A DNA stretch of 5,482 nt from Veillonella parvula (GCA_947096075.1 CAMUQE010000124.1:1-5482); one strand, 5' to 3'; positions 1 through 5,433 are shown, counted from the stretch's first letter. Notes: generated by a model not told the origin, from the letters alone. A program made the numbers and translations.

Positions 1-70
1 CCCCAACAATACAATGATACATGTAGTGTTTTATACACTTGATTTATAAAATTATCTAGCTATATCCACA
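1..70. other. Window edge, no gene seen
   Basis: This AT-rich stretch lies beyond the terminator of the minus-strand gene. The only structure visible is a weak 5-bp dyad, AGTGT/ACACT with a 5-nt loop at 25-39. No supported gene start or end falls here. Confidence 0.5.
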
Positions 71-100
71 ATATAAAAGGACTATACAATGTATAGCCCT
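71..100 (-). terminator. Intrinsic terminator of the glutamate synthase-like gene
   Basis: Read on the minus strand, positions 100 to 78 form a 10-bp stem, AGGGCUAUAC pairing with GUAUAGUCCU, closed by a 3-nt AUU loop, with one G-U wobble. It is followed directly by UUUAUAU (77 to 71). The hairpin begins 13 bases past the stop codon of the minus-strand gene. On the plus strand the wobble becomes an A/C mismatch and no T-run follows, so it should act mainly in the minus direction. The loop is at the minimum size, so the top pair may open. Confidence 0.72.
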
Positions 101-112
101 ATATATGTAAAA

Positions 113-1465
113 TTATTGATTTGCGCTTTCTTGTGCTTTTTTGATTTCCATGTATTTAACCATGCCATCAACAGCTTTTTTAGCTTTACGCATAGCCAAT
201 ACTACGGTAGCAGGTTTGTGAACAACGTCACCACCTGCAAATACGCCTTCACGACTAGTCATACCATATGGATCTTCAGATGTAATAATATAACCTTTTT
301 CATCTACTTTTAAGTTATTACCTTCACCTACAAGACGAGCATTTGGTTTATGACCTGCGGCGATAATGATTTTATCAACAGGCATTACTTGGAAGTTACC
401 AGTGCCGTGGATACCTGCACCATCTTCGTTAAGTGCCATCACTTCGTATTTGAAGCCTTCTACCTTATCTGTACCTTCTACGCCTACTGGAGAAGCAAAC
501 CATTGGAACTGAACGCCTTCAGCACGAGCTTCTTCGTATTCAGACAACAAGGCTGGCATTTGTTCTTGGCTACGACGATATGCTACAGTTACCGCTTCGC
601 AGCCTAAACGTACGCATGTACGAGCCGCATCCATCGCTACGTTGCCACCGCCGATGATGATAACACGATCGCCTTTTTTAACAGGAATTTGATCTTCATC
701 AAGTTCCCCATTTTCTACCAATTGTACGTTAGTCAACAAGTACATCGCTTGGAATACACCATGCACTTCATCGTTTTCCATGCGCACTTCTTGAGGAATA
801 TGTGTACCAGTACCTATAAAAATAGAGTCAAAACCTTCAGCAAAGAGATCATCCAAAGTTTTATCTTGACCAATAAATGTATTACATACGAATTTAACAC
901 CTAAGCCTTCAAGACGAGCGATTTCACGACGTACAACGGCTTTGGACAAGCGGAATTCTGGAATACCGAATAAGAGTACACCACCTGGTTCAGATTGGCC
1001 TTCAAATACAGTTACCTCATAACCGAGTTTAGCCACATCACCAGCTACGGACAAGCCTGCAGGGCCAGAACCTACTACAGCTACCTTACCGAGATCTTGT
1101 TTGATTTTCTTAGGCTTGCGAAGTTCATTAATGCTTTCAAAGTCAGCCGCGAAACGTTCCAATTTACCGATGTTGATAGGCGGTTTTTTCGCCTTATTCA
1201 TGATACAGTTGCCTTCACATTGATTTTCACGTGGACATACGCGACCACAGATAGACGGTAAATTTGTTCGTTCCGCCAAGATATCATTAGCTTCACCAAA
1301 ATTACCACGTGCGATAGCTTGGATGAAACGAGGTATTTCGTTTTCAATAGGACAGCCCATACGGCACAAAGGCTTTGGACAATTTAAACAACGTTTCGCC
1401 TCTGCGAGCGCTTCCTCCATCGTATAATCCGCATCAAAATGTAGTGGTTTTAATTCGTTACTCAT
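113..1465 (-). CDS. gltA: NADPH-dependent glutamate synthase small subunit-like FeS flavoprotein (GltA/GltD type)
   Basis: A 450-residue cytosolic flavoprotein of the GltD family, which moves electrons from NAD(P)H through FAD and [4Fe-4S] clusters. The N-terminal Fer4_20-type domain (about 15-110) has two four-cysteine groups: C26, C29, C34, C38 and C73, C77, C83, C87. The FAD-binding GSGPAG motif is at 132-137 with acidic E155 ending the second strand. The NAD(P)-binding GGGNVAMDAAR motif is at 272-282, and A295-Y296-R297-R298 is the type of arginine pair that contacts the NADPH phosphate. The FAD-closing FAGGDVV is at 409-415. Length fits the family described as homotetrameric NADPH glutamate synthase (about 450-470 residues). 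The ATG is set by a TAGGAGG ribosome binding site 8 bases upstream. No GltB large subunit or NfnA-like small subunit lies beside it, and its own promoter and terminator suggest a single-gene transcript. Alternatives are the Nfn (NADH-dependent ferredoxin:NADP oxidoreductase) large subunit or another GltD-like oxidoreductase. The family is certain; the exact reaction is not. The symbol follows usage for the homotetrameric enzyme and is not citrate synthase. Confidence 0.93.
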   Translation of the reverse strand: MSNELKPLHFDADYTMEEALAEAKRCLNCPKPLCRMGCPIENEIPRFIQAIARGNFGEANDILAERTNLPSICGRVCPRENQCEGNCIMNKAKKPPINIGKLERFAADFESINELRKPKKIKQDLGKVAVVGSGPAGLSVAGDVAKLGYEVTVFEGQSEPGGVLLFGIPEFRLSKAVVRREIARLEGLGVKFVCNTFIGQDKTLDDLFAEGFDSIFIGTGTHIPQEVRMENDEVHGVFQAMYLLTNVQLVENGELDEDQIPVKKGDRVIIIGGGNVAMDAARTCVRLGCEAVTVAYRRSQEQMPALLSEYEEARAEGVQFQWFASPVGVEGTDKVEGFKYEVMALNEDGAGIHGTGNFQVMPVDKIIIAAGHKPNARLVGEGNNLKVDEKGYIITSEDPYGMTSREGVFAGGDVVHKPATVVLAMRKAKKAVDGMVKYMEIKKAQESANQ

Positions 1466-1631
1466 GGCACATGCCTCCTAACAAGGATCCAGTACTATAC
1501 TTACAGCGTTGCATGCACCTAAGCATTCCGATGAGCCCTCTCACATAGGGACGCCGCCACATGCTGCTAACATTTATCTTTTGTAACCATTTGATAGACG
1601 TGTGGTCACTGGTCAGACTCACACTATTCTA
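1466..1631 (-). other. Long foldable 5' leader, no recognised riboswitch class
   Basis: From the predicted start near 1631 to the ATG is about 165 nt, far longer than translation needs. On the minus strand the leader starts with a stem GUGUG+GUC/GAC+CACAC with one bulged A and an 8-nt loop (1600-1624). A further domain (1501-1570) can be closed by UUA/UAA, CAG/CUG and CAUGU/GCAUG pairings. It encloses CCCU-7nt-AGGG (1536-1550). A 4-bp hairpin covers part of the ribosome binding site. The GC-rich core stands out from its AT-rich surroundings. I compared it by eye with T-box, SAM, lysine, cobalamin, glycine, TPP, FMN, guanidine and THF classes from memory and found no matching conserved core. 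There is no clear terminator, so any control would act on translation. The folds are hand-drawn, not computed. Confidence 0.4.
1474..1480 (-). promoter_or_regulatory. Ribosome binding site of the glutamate synthase-like gene
   Basis: The minus strand reads TAGGAGG with 8 bases before the ATG at 1465, a near-ideal Shine-Dalgarno that fixes this start. It can fold back on an upstream UCCU through the short hairpin UCCU-UGUU-AGGA, which could partly mask it. Confidence 0.85.
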
Positions 1632-1637
1632 TAGTAT

Positions 1638-1667
1638 ATTCTAAATTGTGAAAGTCGAAGCCGTCAA
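1638..1667 (-). promoter_or_regulatory. Sigma-70 type promoter for the glutamate synthase-like gene
   Basis: On the minus strand a -35 box TTGACG (1667-1662) is separated by 18 bases from a -10 box TAGAAT (1643-1638). Each box matches consensus at five of six positions. Transcription would start near 1631. A second TAGAAT lies at 1631-1626 but has no good -35 at the right distance. Confidence 0.6.
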
Positions 1668-1725
1668 GCAATTATCACACCTTTGGTATGCCAATATAGC
1701 CCCTATACTTGCAAGGATTGCATAG

Positions 1726-1748
1726 AAAAAGAGGCACCAGTAGGCCTC
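1726..1748 (-). terminator. Orphan intrinsic terminator upstream of the glutamate synthase-like promoter
   Basis: On the minus strand GAGGC, an 8-nt loop (CTACTGGT) and GCCTC are followed at once by TTTTT (1730-1726). A run of six G precedes the stem and could extend it by G-U wobbles with the T-run. On the plus strand the hairpin is followed by C-run then TTTC, so it is not a terminator in that direction. It lies before the promoter of the minus-strand gene and behind the divergent plus-strand gene, so no annotated gene uses it. It may end a small RNA or insulate the promoter. Confidence 0.6.
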
Positions 1749-1877
1749 CCCCCTTTCATAGCGATATATAGCTCAAGGTTTGGTTTAGGATTATTTTTTA
1801 AGATTAAATATGTGTGCGAATAAAACCTTCTGTGTGTTTTGTTTGAGATTTAAGAAAATGATTATGACATCGCTAAT

Positions 1878-1906
1878 ATAATACTGATTTAGCACTACCT
1901 TAGCAA
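1878..1906 (-). promoter_or_regulatory. Possible minus-strand promoter for a short transcript
   Basis: On the minus strand TTGCTA (1906-1901) is 17 bases from TATTAT (1883-1878). Transcription would begin near 1871 and reach the orphan terminator after roughly 145 nt. The region is AT-rich, so chance matches are likely. It matters only because a well-formed terminator in the same orientation lies downstream. Confidence 0.25.
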
Positions 1907-1908
1907 AA

Positions 1909-1934
1909 CAATTATGTAATTAATAACATAATTG
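1909..1934. promoter_or_regulatory. Perfect 9-bp inverted repeat, candidate operator
   Basis: CAATTATGT (1909-1917) and its exact complement ACATAATTG (1926-1934) flank an 8-base AT-only spacer. The centre is about 96 bases before the predicted start of the plus-strand aminotransferase transcript. That distance would suit an upstream activator site better than a blocking repressor. It also borders the -35 of the possible minus-strand promoter, which ends at 1906. The regulator is unknown; the sequence matches neither the FNR nor the CRP consensus. Confidence 0.45.
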
Positions 1935-1982
1935 CTTTAGTACTATATGCAAGATTAAACTATGTTAATATTTACATATAAC

Positions 1983-2011
1983 TTGATACATATATATTGA
2001 TATAATATAAA
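1983..2011 (+). promoter_or_regulatory. Sigma-70 type promoter of the MalY/PatB-like gene
   Basis: TTGATA (1983-1988), a 17-base spacer and TATAAA (2006-2011) match consensus well. They predict a start near 2018 and a leader of about 66 nt. An overlapping alternative is TTTACA (1971-1976) with a 16-base spacer and TATATT (1993-1998). A perfect TATAAT at 2001-2006 has no usable -35 at the right distance. Confidence 0.55.
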
Positions 2012-2073
2012 CAGAGATTTACGACTTTTGTACGCTAATCACAGTCAAATCTATCCTGAATTTTGACCAATGC

Positions 2074-2077
2074 GAGG
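2074..2077 (+). promoter_or_regulatory. Ribosome binding site deciding the ATG start at 2084
   Basis: GAGG ends 6 bases before ATG 2084. It lies downstream of the alternative in-frame TTG at 2063, so it can only serve the ATG. The TTG has no comparable site before it. Family proteins also begin close to this ATG. Confidence 0.7.
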
Positions 2078-2083
2078 TTCCCT

Positions 2084-3271
2084 ATGAACACAGCAGAGTT
2101 TACCGAAAAATACTATATTGACCGCCAAGGATCTCATTCCAGAAAATGGGACGGTGAACATTTAAAATTCAATCGCACCGATCTATTACCACTATGGGTG
2201 GCCGATATGGACTTTATGCCTCCCCGGTGCATCCAAGAGGCCATTTGTAATTATGTCAAAGCCAATCCATTAGGTTATACCATGACAAATCCGAATTATA
2301 TAGAGGCCGTTATCAGTTGGTATAAACGTCGTCATAACTGCACAATCATTAGCGACTGGCTTACCAGTGCCCCCAATGTTATTACAGCCATCATGTGGTG
2401 CATAGCAGCTTTCACAAAAACAAATGATGTCATCGCAGTGTTAAGCCCTGTGTACGGCGCATTCGACAGTAGCGCCAGCAATGCAAATCGACAAATCATC
2501 GCCATTCCCATGACGCGCAACGAAGATAATCGCTATGTTGTTGATTACTCGGCCTTTGAAGAAGCTATCATCAAACACGATGTTAAGTTATTCATTCACT
2601 GTAATCCACACAATCCAGTAGGCCACGTATGGACTGTAGAAGAAATGGATCGACTATTTAGTATCTGCCAGCAACATAAGGTCCTTATCATTAGCGATGA
2701 AATCCATCAGGACCTCATCACGGGACTTACACCATTTACATCCGCATTAACTGTGTCTAACGGAGCGTATACAGACAGGCTCATCGCCATGTCCTCGTTG
2801 TCAAAATCGTTCAATATAGCTAGCCTGCACCACGCAGAGGTCATTATCCCTAACGAAGAGCTGCGGAATCATTACGACGCCTTTAAAGCCCTTGTATACC
2901 ATACAGATTCGGACGTCCTTTCCGAGGCAGCCAGCACAGCTGCCTACACGCATCCAGAAGCAGAAGCATGGCTAATGGATCTACTCAATGTAGTGAAAGA
3001 AAACTATGATTATATGTGCAACAAACTACATGCAACCTTGCCTGAGCTTCGCATTAGCCCTATGGACGGCACCTATTTGGCTTGGATCGATTTTAGCGCT
3101 TATCTTAAACCAGAGGAAATGCATGATTTCTTTGAAAATAAATGCGGTATTGCACCAAGCTTTGGTGAATGGTTTGGTGGTGAAAGCTACGCAACCTTTG
3201 TGCGCTTGAACTTGGCCACAAGCCTTGAGAACATCAAAATTGCTACGACTGCTATCCTACAAAATATTTAA
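2084..3271 (+). CDS. MalY/PatB-type PLP-dependent aminotransferase / C-S lyase (putative cystathionine beta-lyase)
   Basis: A 395-residue fold-type I PLP enzyme without a signal peptide. Family members split C-S bonds in cystathionine or cysteine, giving homocysteine or sulfide plus pyruvate and ammonia; E. coli MalY also interferes with maltose regulation. Visible hallmarks in order are IDRQGSHSRKWD near residue 12, PLWVADMDF (about 36-44), NPHNPVG, which holds a PLP-contacting Asn, and SDEIHQD with the Asp that pairs with the PLP nitrogen. SSLSKSFNIA follows, with Lys241 as the Schiff-base lysine, then DGTYLAWIDF, and FVRLNLATS, whose Arg binds the substrate carboxylate. Length matches the usual 385-400 residues. 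The common SPSKTFNIAGL form is SLSKSFNIASL here, and PGV after the WL motif is PNV, so substrate range may differ. ATG 2084 is chosen over the in-frame TTG 2063, which would add seven residues, because of the GAGG site and family N-termini. It is alone on its strand, between its own promoter and a strong terminator. The family is sure; the substrate is inferred. Confidence 0.93.
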   Translation: MNTAEFTEKYYIDRQGSHSRKWDGEHLKFNRTDLLPLWVADMDFMPPRCIQEAICNYVKANPLGYTMTNPNYIEAVISWYKRRHNCTIISDWLTSAPNVITAIMWCIAAFTKTNDVIAVLSPVYGAFDSSASNANRQIIAIPMTRNEDNRYVVDYSAFEEAIIKHDVKLFIHCNPHNPVGHVWTVEEMDRLFSICQQHKVLIISDEIHQDLITGLTPFTSALTVSNGAYTDRLIAMSSLSKSFNIASLHHAEVIIPNEELRNHYDAFKALVYHTDSDVLSEAASTAAYTHPEAEAWLMDLLNVVKENYDYMCNKLHATLPELRISPMDGTYLAWIDFSAYLKPEEMHDFFENKCGIAPSFGEWFGGESYATFVRLNLATSLENIKIATTAILQNI

Positions 3272-3531
3272 ATATTACAGGTCTAAAATAATAGTTAATT
3301 TTCAATATCACTATATAATCAAAAGAGGCAGTCACAGCTGTTTAAAACACGTCTGTGACTGCCTCTTATTATATTTAAACCTACTTTTAGCTAATCATAC
3401 GTTACTATTACCGCCATCTAAAGCCTTTATTAGGAGTATTAAAGCAATTATTTATCAGGAGTATTTGAAATAATCGATTATTCAGAACGTTTGAAAAGCC
3501 TTTTTAGCAGGGATATTTAAATAGCCTTTTA
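3272..3531. other. 260-base convergent intergenic region
   Basis: Between the stops of two convergent genes lie the bidirectional terminator hairpin and most of the decayed repeat array. No additional gene is supported; the frames that cross it are short and interrupted. Confidence 0.6.
3323..3367. terminator. Bidirectional terminator with 15-bp perfect arms
   Basis: AAGAGGCAGTCACAG (3323-3337) is exactly complementary to 3353-3367 around a 15-nt loop. It lies 51 bases after the plus-strand aminotransferase stop and about 165 bases past the minus-strand DUF438-gene stop, between convergent genes. Downstream of the arm the minus strand reads TTGATT and the plus strand ATTATATTT; with the arm ends CTCTT these give U-rich tails in both directions. 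The arm start AAAAGAGGC is shared with the hairpin at 1726-1748. Confidence 0.8.
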
Positions 3532-3549
3532 CTAAGAATGTTTAAAATG
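3423..3549. repeat. Five decayed tandem units of about 26 bp overlapping the end of the DUF438 gene
   Basis: Units are at 3423-3443, 3444-3470, 3471-3497, 3498-3523 and 3524-3549 (21, 27, 27, 26 and 26 bp). On the plus strand most begin GCCTTTT or a variant, continue with TA-rich bases plus AGGAGTATT or AAGAATGTT, and end TTTAAA or TTTGAAA. Adjacent units are the most alike: units one and two share TATCAGGAGTATT or TATTAGGAGTATT; units four and five share GCCTTTT and TTTAAA. The fifth unit holds the last five codons (HFKHS) and the TAG stop of the minus-strand gene. This looks like an old tandem duplication of that gene's 3' end, now diverged. The middle unit is the weakest match. Confidence 0.6.
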
Positions 3550-5175
3550 GTCTTTTGCAAATTGCATGTCTTGCACTAATTCTAATGTACCAAGGTAATT
3601 ATTGTTTTGGTCGCGCACCGCCATGTAGTTTACATAGAATGGACGACCTACCTTTTCAAGCCATACCGCCACATTATCGCGTTCCCCTTTGCGGAAGGAT
3701 TCGATAATACCTCGTACGATAGGCTCTACCTTTGGAGGATGGCAAGAGAACACATCTCTACCAATAGCTGTTGTAGGGCGTTTGAATACCTTTTCACCGT
3801 CATTGAAATAACGGTTTATATCTACATGATCAACGAAAGTAATTTCCATCGGCATTGTATTAAGCATAGCGTCTAATTGTTCTAACGTTAAGCTACCACC
3901 GATTAAAGCAATGGTATTGCTATCACCACTTGTTGGTGCTGCTTTAGCAGCTAATGCAGACTCAGCCTCTGCCCAAGCAACGCGTTCTACGCCAAAGATT
4001 TCTTCGTATTGTTCAGTATCTTTATAAATTTGGTACCATTCTTCAGTACTAAAGTTCTCTGCACAGATTGGGAACAAGATATTTTGCTCTTTGTAGATCA
4101 TCTCTTGAGCACGTGTGAGAAGACCATCAAACTCTTCGTACCAAGCATCATCAATAGACTTAGCACGAGCTAGACGACCAAAGCCATCGCGAATATCGTC
4201 ATCAACAGTCCACATAACCATGGATGGACCAGAAATATCATAGGCTACTTTCAAATGAGGATATAAAAGGTCGCCCTTCTTAGCGTAGTGAATAGACACT
4301 TGGCGCACTTCGTTCACATCATCTAAGGTGGCAGTTTTATCGGCCACCTTAACCTTTGTAGCTTCAATCAACGCATCAAGAGCTTTGTTTTCTTCTGTTA
4401 ATCGATTGAGTAGATGACCTACTGTTTCGACTAGCTTTACTACGCTTTGACTTTTTTCTTGTGCTTCTAGTACAGCCTCAACCTTAGCGTGTTCAGACTC
4501 CATTTGTTCATGGATAGTGGAGCCGTGGAACAAGGCAGAGTGAAGGTCACATAATTGTTGAACCTCTGCTAGTGGTGTGCCTTCACGCATAAGGCCTTGT
4601 TCAGCTTTCATGATTTCACTAGCCTCAACATGGGCGAATTGACTAGCAAAGTCTTCACGAACCGCACCAAGGTCTTCACCTGTGCCTAAACGTTTCAAGA
4701 AGCCTTTGAGCTGCTCTACGCGTTCGCTATCTTGAACAGTATCTTCAGCCTTAGTTTCGGAATTCTCGTCAGTGTTAGCTGGCGCTGTAGTAGATACTGG
4801 TGCACTGCTATCTACTGCATTTGCTACAACTGTGCTAGATGCTACGTTAGCAGATGTGTCCGCAACATTAGACTTTGTAGCCGCTGCAGTAGGCGCTACG
4901 CCAGGATGACCCGCAGTTTCCGCATCATCACCAGATAGATTTGGCATTTCACCTTCTAAGGTAAAACCAGCTTTCATGAAAGCGCCCACGATATCGATCA
5001 TGGATACGCCTTTCATCTTCGCCCCTTTCGGGATGGTCATGATTTTACCAACAGAGTTCAACATCACCTTGTTTGTGATTTCGCTGAACCCTAATTCTTT
5101 CATAATATCTGCTACTTCAGGATATTCTGTTACCAAATCATATACAGATTTAGATAGATCTAATTTCTTTTCCAT
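3532..5175 (-). CDS. DUF1858-DUF438-hemerythrin-like-PAS protein of unknown function
   Basis: A 547-residue soluble protein. Domains: DUF1858-type helical module (about 4-66, with LGFSEITNKVMLNSVGKIM and IPKGAKMKG); a low-complexity Ala/Ser/Thr/Val linker with no Cys (about 80-150); DUF438 (about 153-220, KGFLKRLGTGEDLGAVREDF and CDLHSALFHG); a charged helical insert (222-250); a hemerythrin-like bundle (about 253-390, with VGHLLNRLTEEN, HYAKKGDLLYP at 296-306, GPSMVMWTVDDDIR and KEQNILFP at 362-369); and a PAS domain (about 425-537, with RPTTAIGRDVFSCHPPKVEP and MAVRDQNNNYLGTLELVQD). Related proteins of this architecture are uncharacterised; hemerythrin-like domains bind di-iron and sense or handle O2 or NO, and PAS domains bind ligands or cofactors. 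Usual members have KEN after the HY motif where this one has KGD, and GHP where it has GHL, so metal binding may be altered. The long linker also seems unusual. ATG 5175 follows GAGGGG by 6 bases. It stands alone on its transcript. A sensing or iron-centre role, as in RIC/ScdA proteins, is inference only. Confidence 0.93.
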   Translation of the reverse strand: MEKKLDLSKSVYDLVTEYPEVADIMKELGFSEITNKVMLNSVGKIMTIPKGAKMKGVSMIDIVGAFMKAGFTLEGEMPNLSGDDAETAGHPGVAPTAAATKSNVADTSANVASSTVVANAVDSSAPVSTTAPANTDENSETKAEDTVQDSERVEQLKGFLKRLGTGEDLGAVREDFASQFAHVEASEIMKAEQGLMREGTPLAEVQQLCDLHSALFHGSTIHEQMESEHAKVEAVLEAQEKSQSVVKLVETVGHLLNRLTEENKALDALIEATKVKVADKTATLDDVNEVRQVSIHYAKKGDLLYPHLKVAYDISGPSMVMWTVDDDIRDGFGRLARAKSIDDAWYEEFDGLLTRAQEMIYKEQNILFPICAENFSTEEWYQIYKDTEQYEEIFGVERVAWAEAESALAAKAAPTSGDSNTIALIGGSLTLEQLDAMLNTMPMEITFVDHVDINRYFNDGEKVFKRPTTAIGRDVFSCHPPKVEPIVRGIIESFRKGERDNVAVWLEKVGRPFYVNYMAVRDQNNNYLGTLELVQDMQFAKDHFKHS

Positions 5176-5181
5176 TTTGAG

Positions 5182-5187
5182 CCCCTC
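5182..5187 (-). promoter_or_regulatory. Ribosome binding site of the DUF438 gene
   Basis: The minus strand reads GAGGGG, then 6 bases, then the ATG at 5175. Spacing and purine content are good and fix the start chosen. Confidence 0.75.
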
Positions 5188-5213
5188 ATGTCAAAATCTT
5201 TATAAAATACTTA

Positions 5214-5241
5214 CTAATATTAATGAGCCCCTATACGTAAA
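5214..5241 (-). promoter_or_regulatory. Possible promoter of the DUF438 gene
   Basis: On the minus strand TTTACG (5241-5236) is 16 bases from TATTAG (5219-5214), predicting a start near 5207 and a leader of about 31 nt. Both boxes are imperfect. Another candidate overlaps the AGGTC/GACCT dyad, with TATATA as the -10. The region is AT-rich, so the true start is uncertain. Confidence 0.3.
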
Positions 5242-5275
5242 AATCTCGCATATAAGGCTATCTATTTACTGTGAA

Positions 5276-5295
5276 AGGTCTATATATAATGACCT
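5276..5295. promoter_or_regulatory. AGGTC/GACCT dyad, candidate operator
   Basis: AGGTC (5276-5280) and GACCT (5291-5295) flank the 10-base AT spacer TATATATAAT, which contains a possible -10 box. The arms are short but are the only GC-richer bases nearby. The dyad is centred about 110 bases upstream of the DUF438 gene's ATG. Confidence 0.35.
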
Positions 5296-5347
5296 ATGAA
5301 TCTATGATAAACGATATCGATTAGAAAATCTGTATCCGTGGCAATAC

Positions 5348-5376
5348 TTTTGAAAGTAATTCAAAAATTTTCAAAA
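5348..5376. promoter_or_regulatory. TTTTGAA/TTCAAAA dyad plus a third half-site
   Basis: TTTTGAA (5348-5354) and TTCAAAA (5360-5366) form a perfect 7-bp inverted repeat with a 5-base spacer. A second TTCAAAA at 5370-5376 starts exactly 10 bases after the first, about one helical turn. Three half-sites at this spacing suggest binding by a dimeric regulator with a further subunit. The bases are simple AT-rich words, so chance cannot be excluded. Confidence 0.4.
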
Positions 5377-5382
5377 TATTAT

Positions 5383-5433
5383 GTAACGCTTTACCAATAG
5401 TAACGCTTTATCAATAGTAACTCTTTACCAATA
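5383..5433. repeat. Three tandem 17-bp direct repeats
   Basis: The units at 5383-5399, 5400-5416 and 5417-5433 read GTAACGCTTTACCAATA, GTAACGCTTTATCAATA and GTAACTCTTTACCAATA. They are head to tail without spacers, and the second and third each differ from the first by one base. The next 17 bases do not continue the pattern. The array is about 210-260 bases upstream of the DUF438 gene and could equally belong to whatever lies beyond the window edge. It resembles an iteron or regulator-binding array; the binding protein is unknown. Confidence 0.85.

Larger units (their letters stand above)
1466..2083. other. 618-base divergent intergenic region
   Basis: The region between the two divergent genes holds, in order, the ribosome binding site, leader and promoter of the minus-strand gene, an orphan minus-strand terminator, a very AT-rich stretch with a candidate minus-strand promoter and a dyad, then the promoter and ribosome binding site of the plus-strand gene. 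I see no convincing protein-coding gene. The longest local reading frame considered, 18 codons at 1703-1759 on the minus strand, lacks a ribosome binding site. Confidence 0.6.

Noticed and set aside
1529..1535. CGATGAG on the plus strand, resembling part of a hammerhead ribozyme core
   Set aside because: The CTGATGA and GAAA core elements are not both present around the adjacent stem.
1466..1631. T-box or a standard riboswitch in the gene 1 leader
   Set aside because: The T-box sequence (TGGNACCGCG type) is absent, there is no terminator/antiterminator pair, and no conserved core of a class I know is visible.
1703..1759. An 18-codon minus-strand frame starting MKGGRPTG that could be a leader peptide
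   Set aside because: There is no ribosome binding site before its ATG, it runs through the terminator hairpin, and its codons show no run of one amino acid typical of attenuation.
2063..2083. Extension of the MalY/PatB-like protein to an in-frame TTG start
   Set aside because: The only good Shine-Dalgarno (GAGG, 2074-2077) lies after the TTG and 6 bases before ATG 2084, and family N-termini fit the ATG.
5189..5194. Perfect TTGACA on the minus strand as a -35 box
   Set aside because: It abuts the ribosome binding site, and any matching -10 would fall inside the coding region of the DUF438 gene.
4976..5299. A 107-residue plus-strand reading frame
   Set aside because: It is antisense to the start of the DUF438 gene, has no recognisable domain or ribosome binding site, and is explained as a shadow frame. 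The other plus-strand frames inside the two minus-strand genes were dropped for the same reason.
5383..5433. CRISPR array
   Set aside because: The three 17-bp repeats abut with no spacers, are too short, and no cas gene is present.
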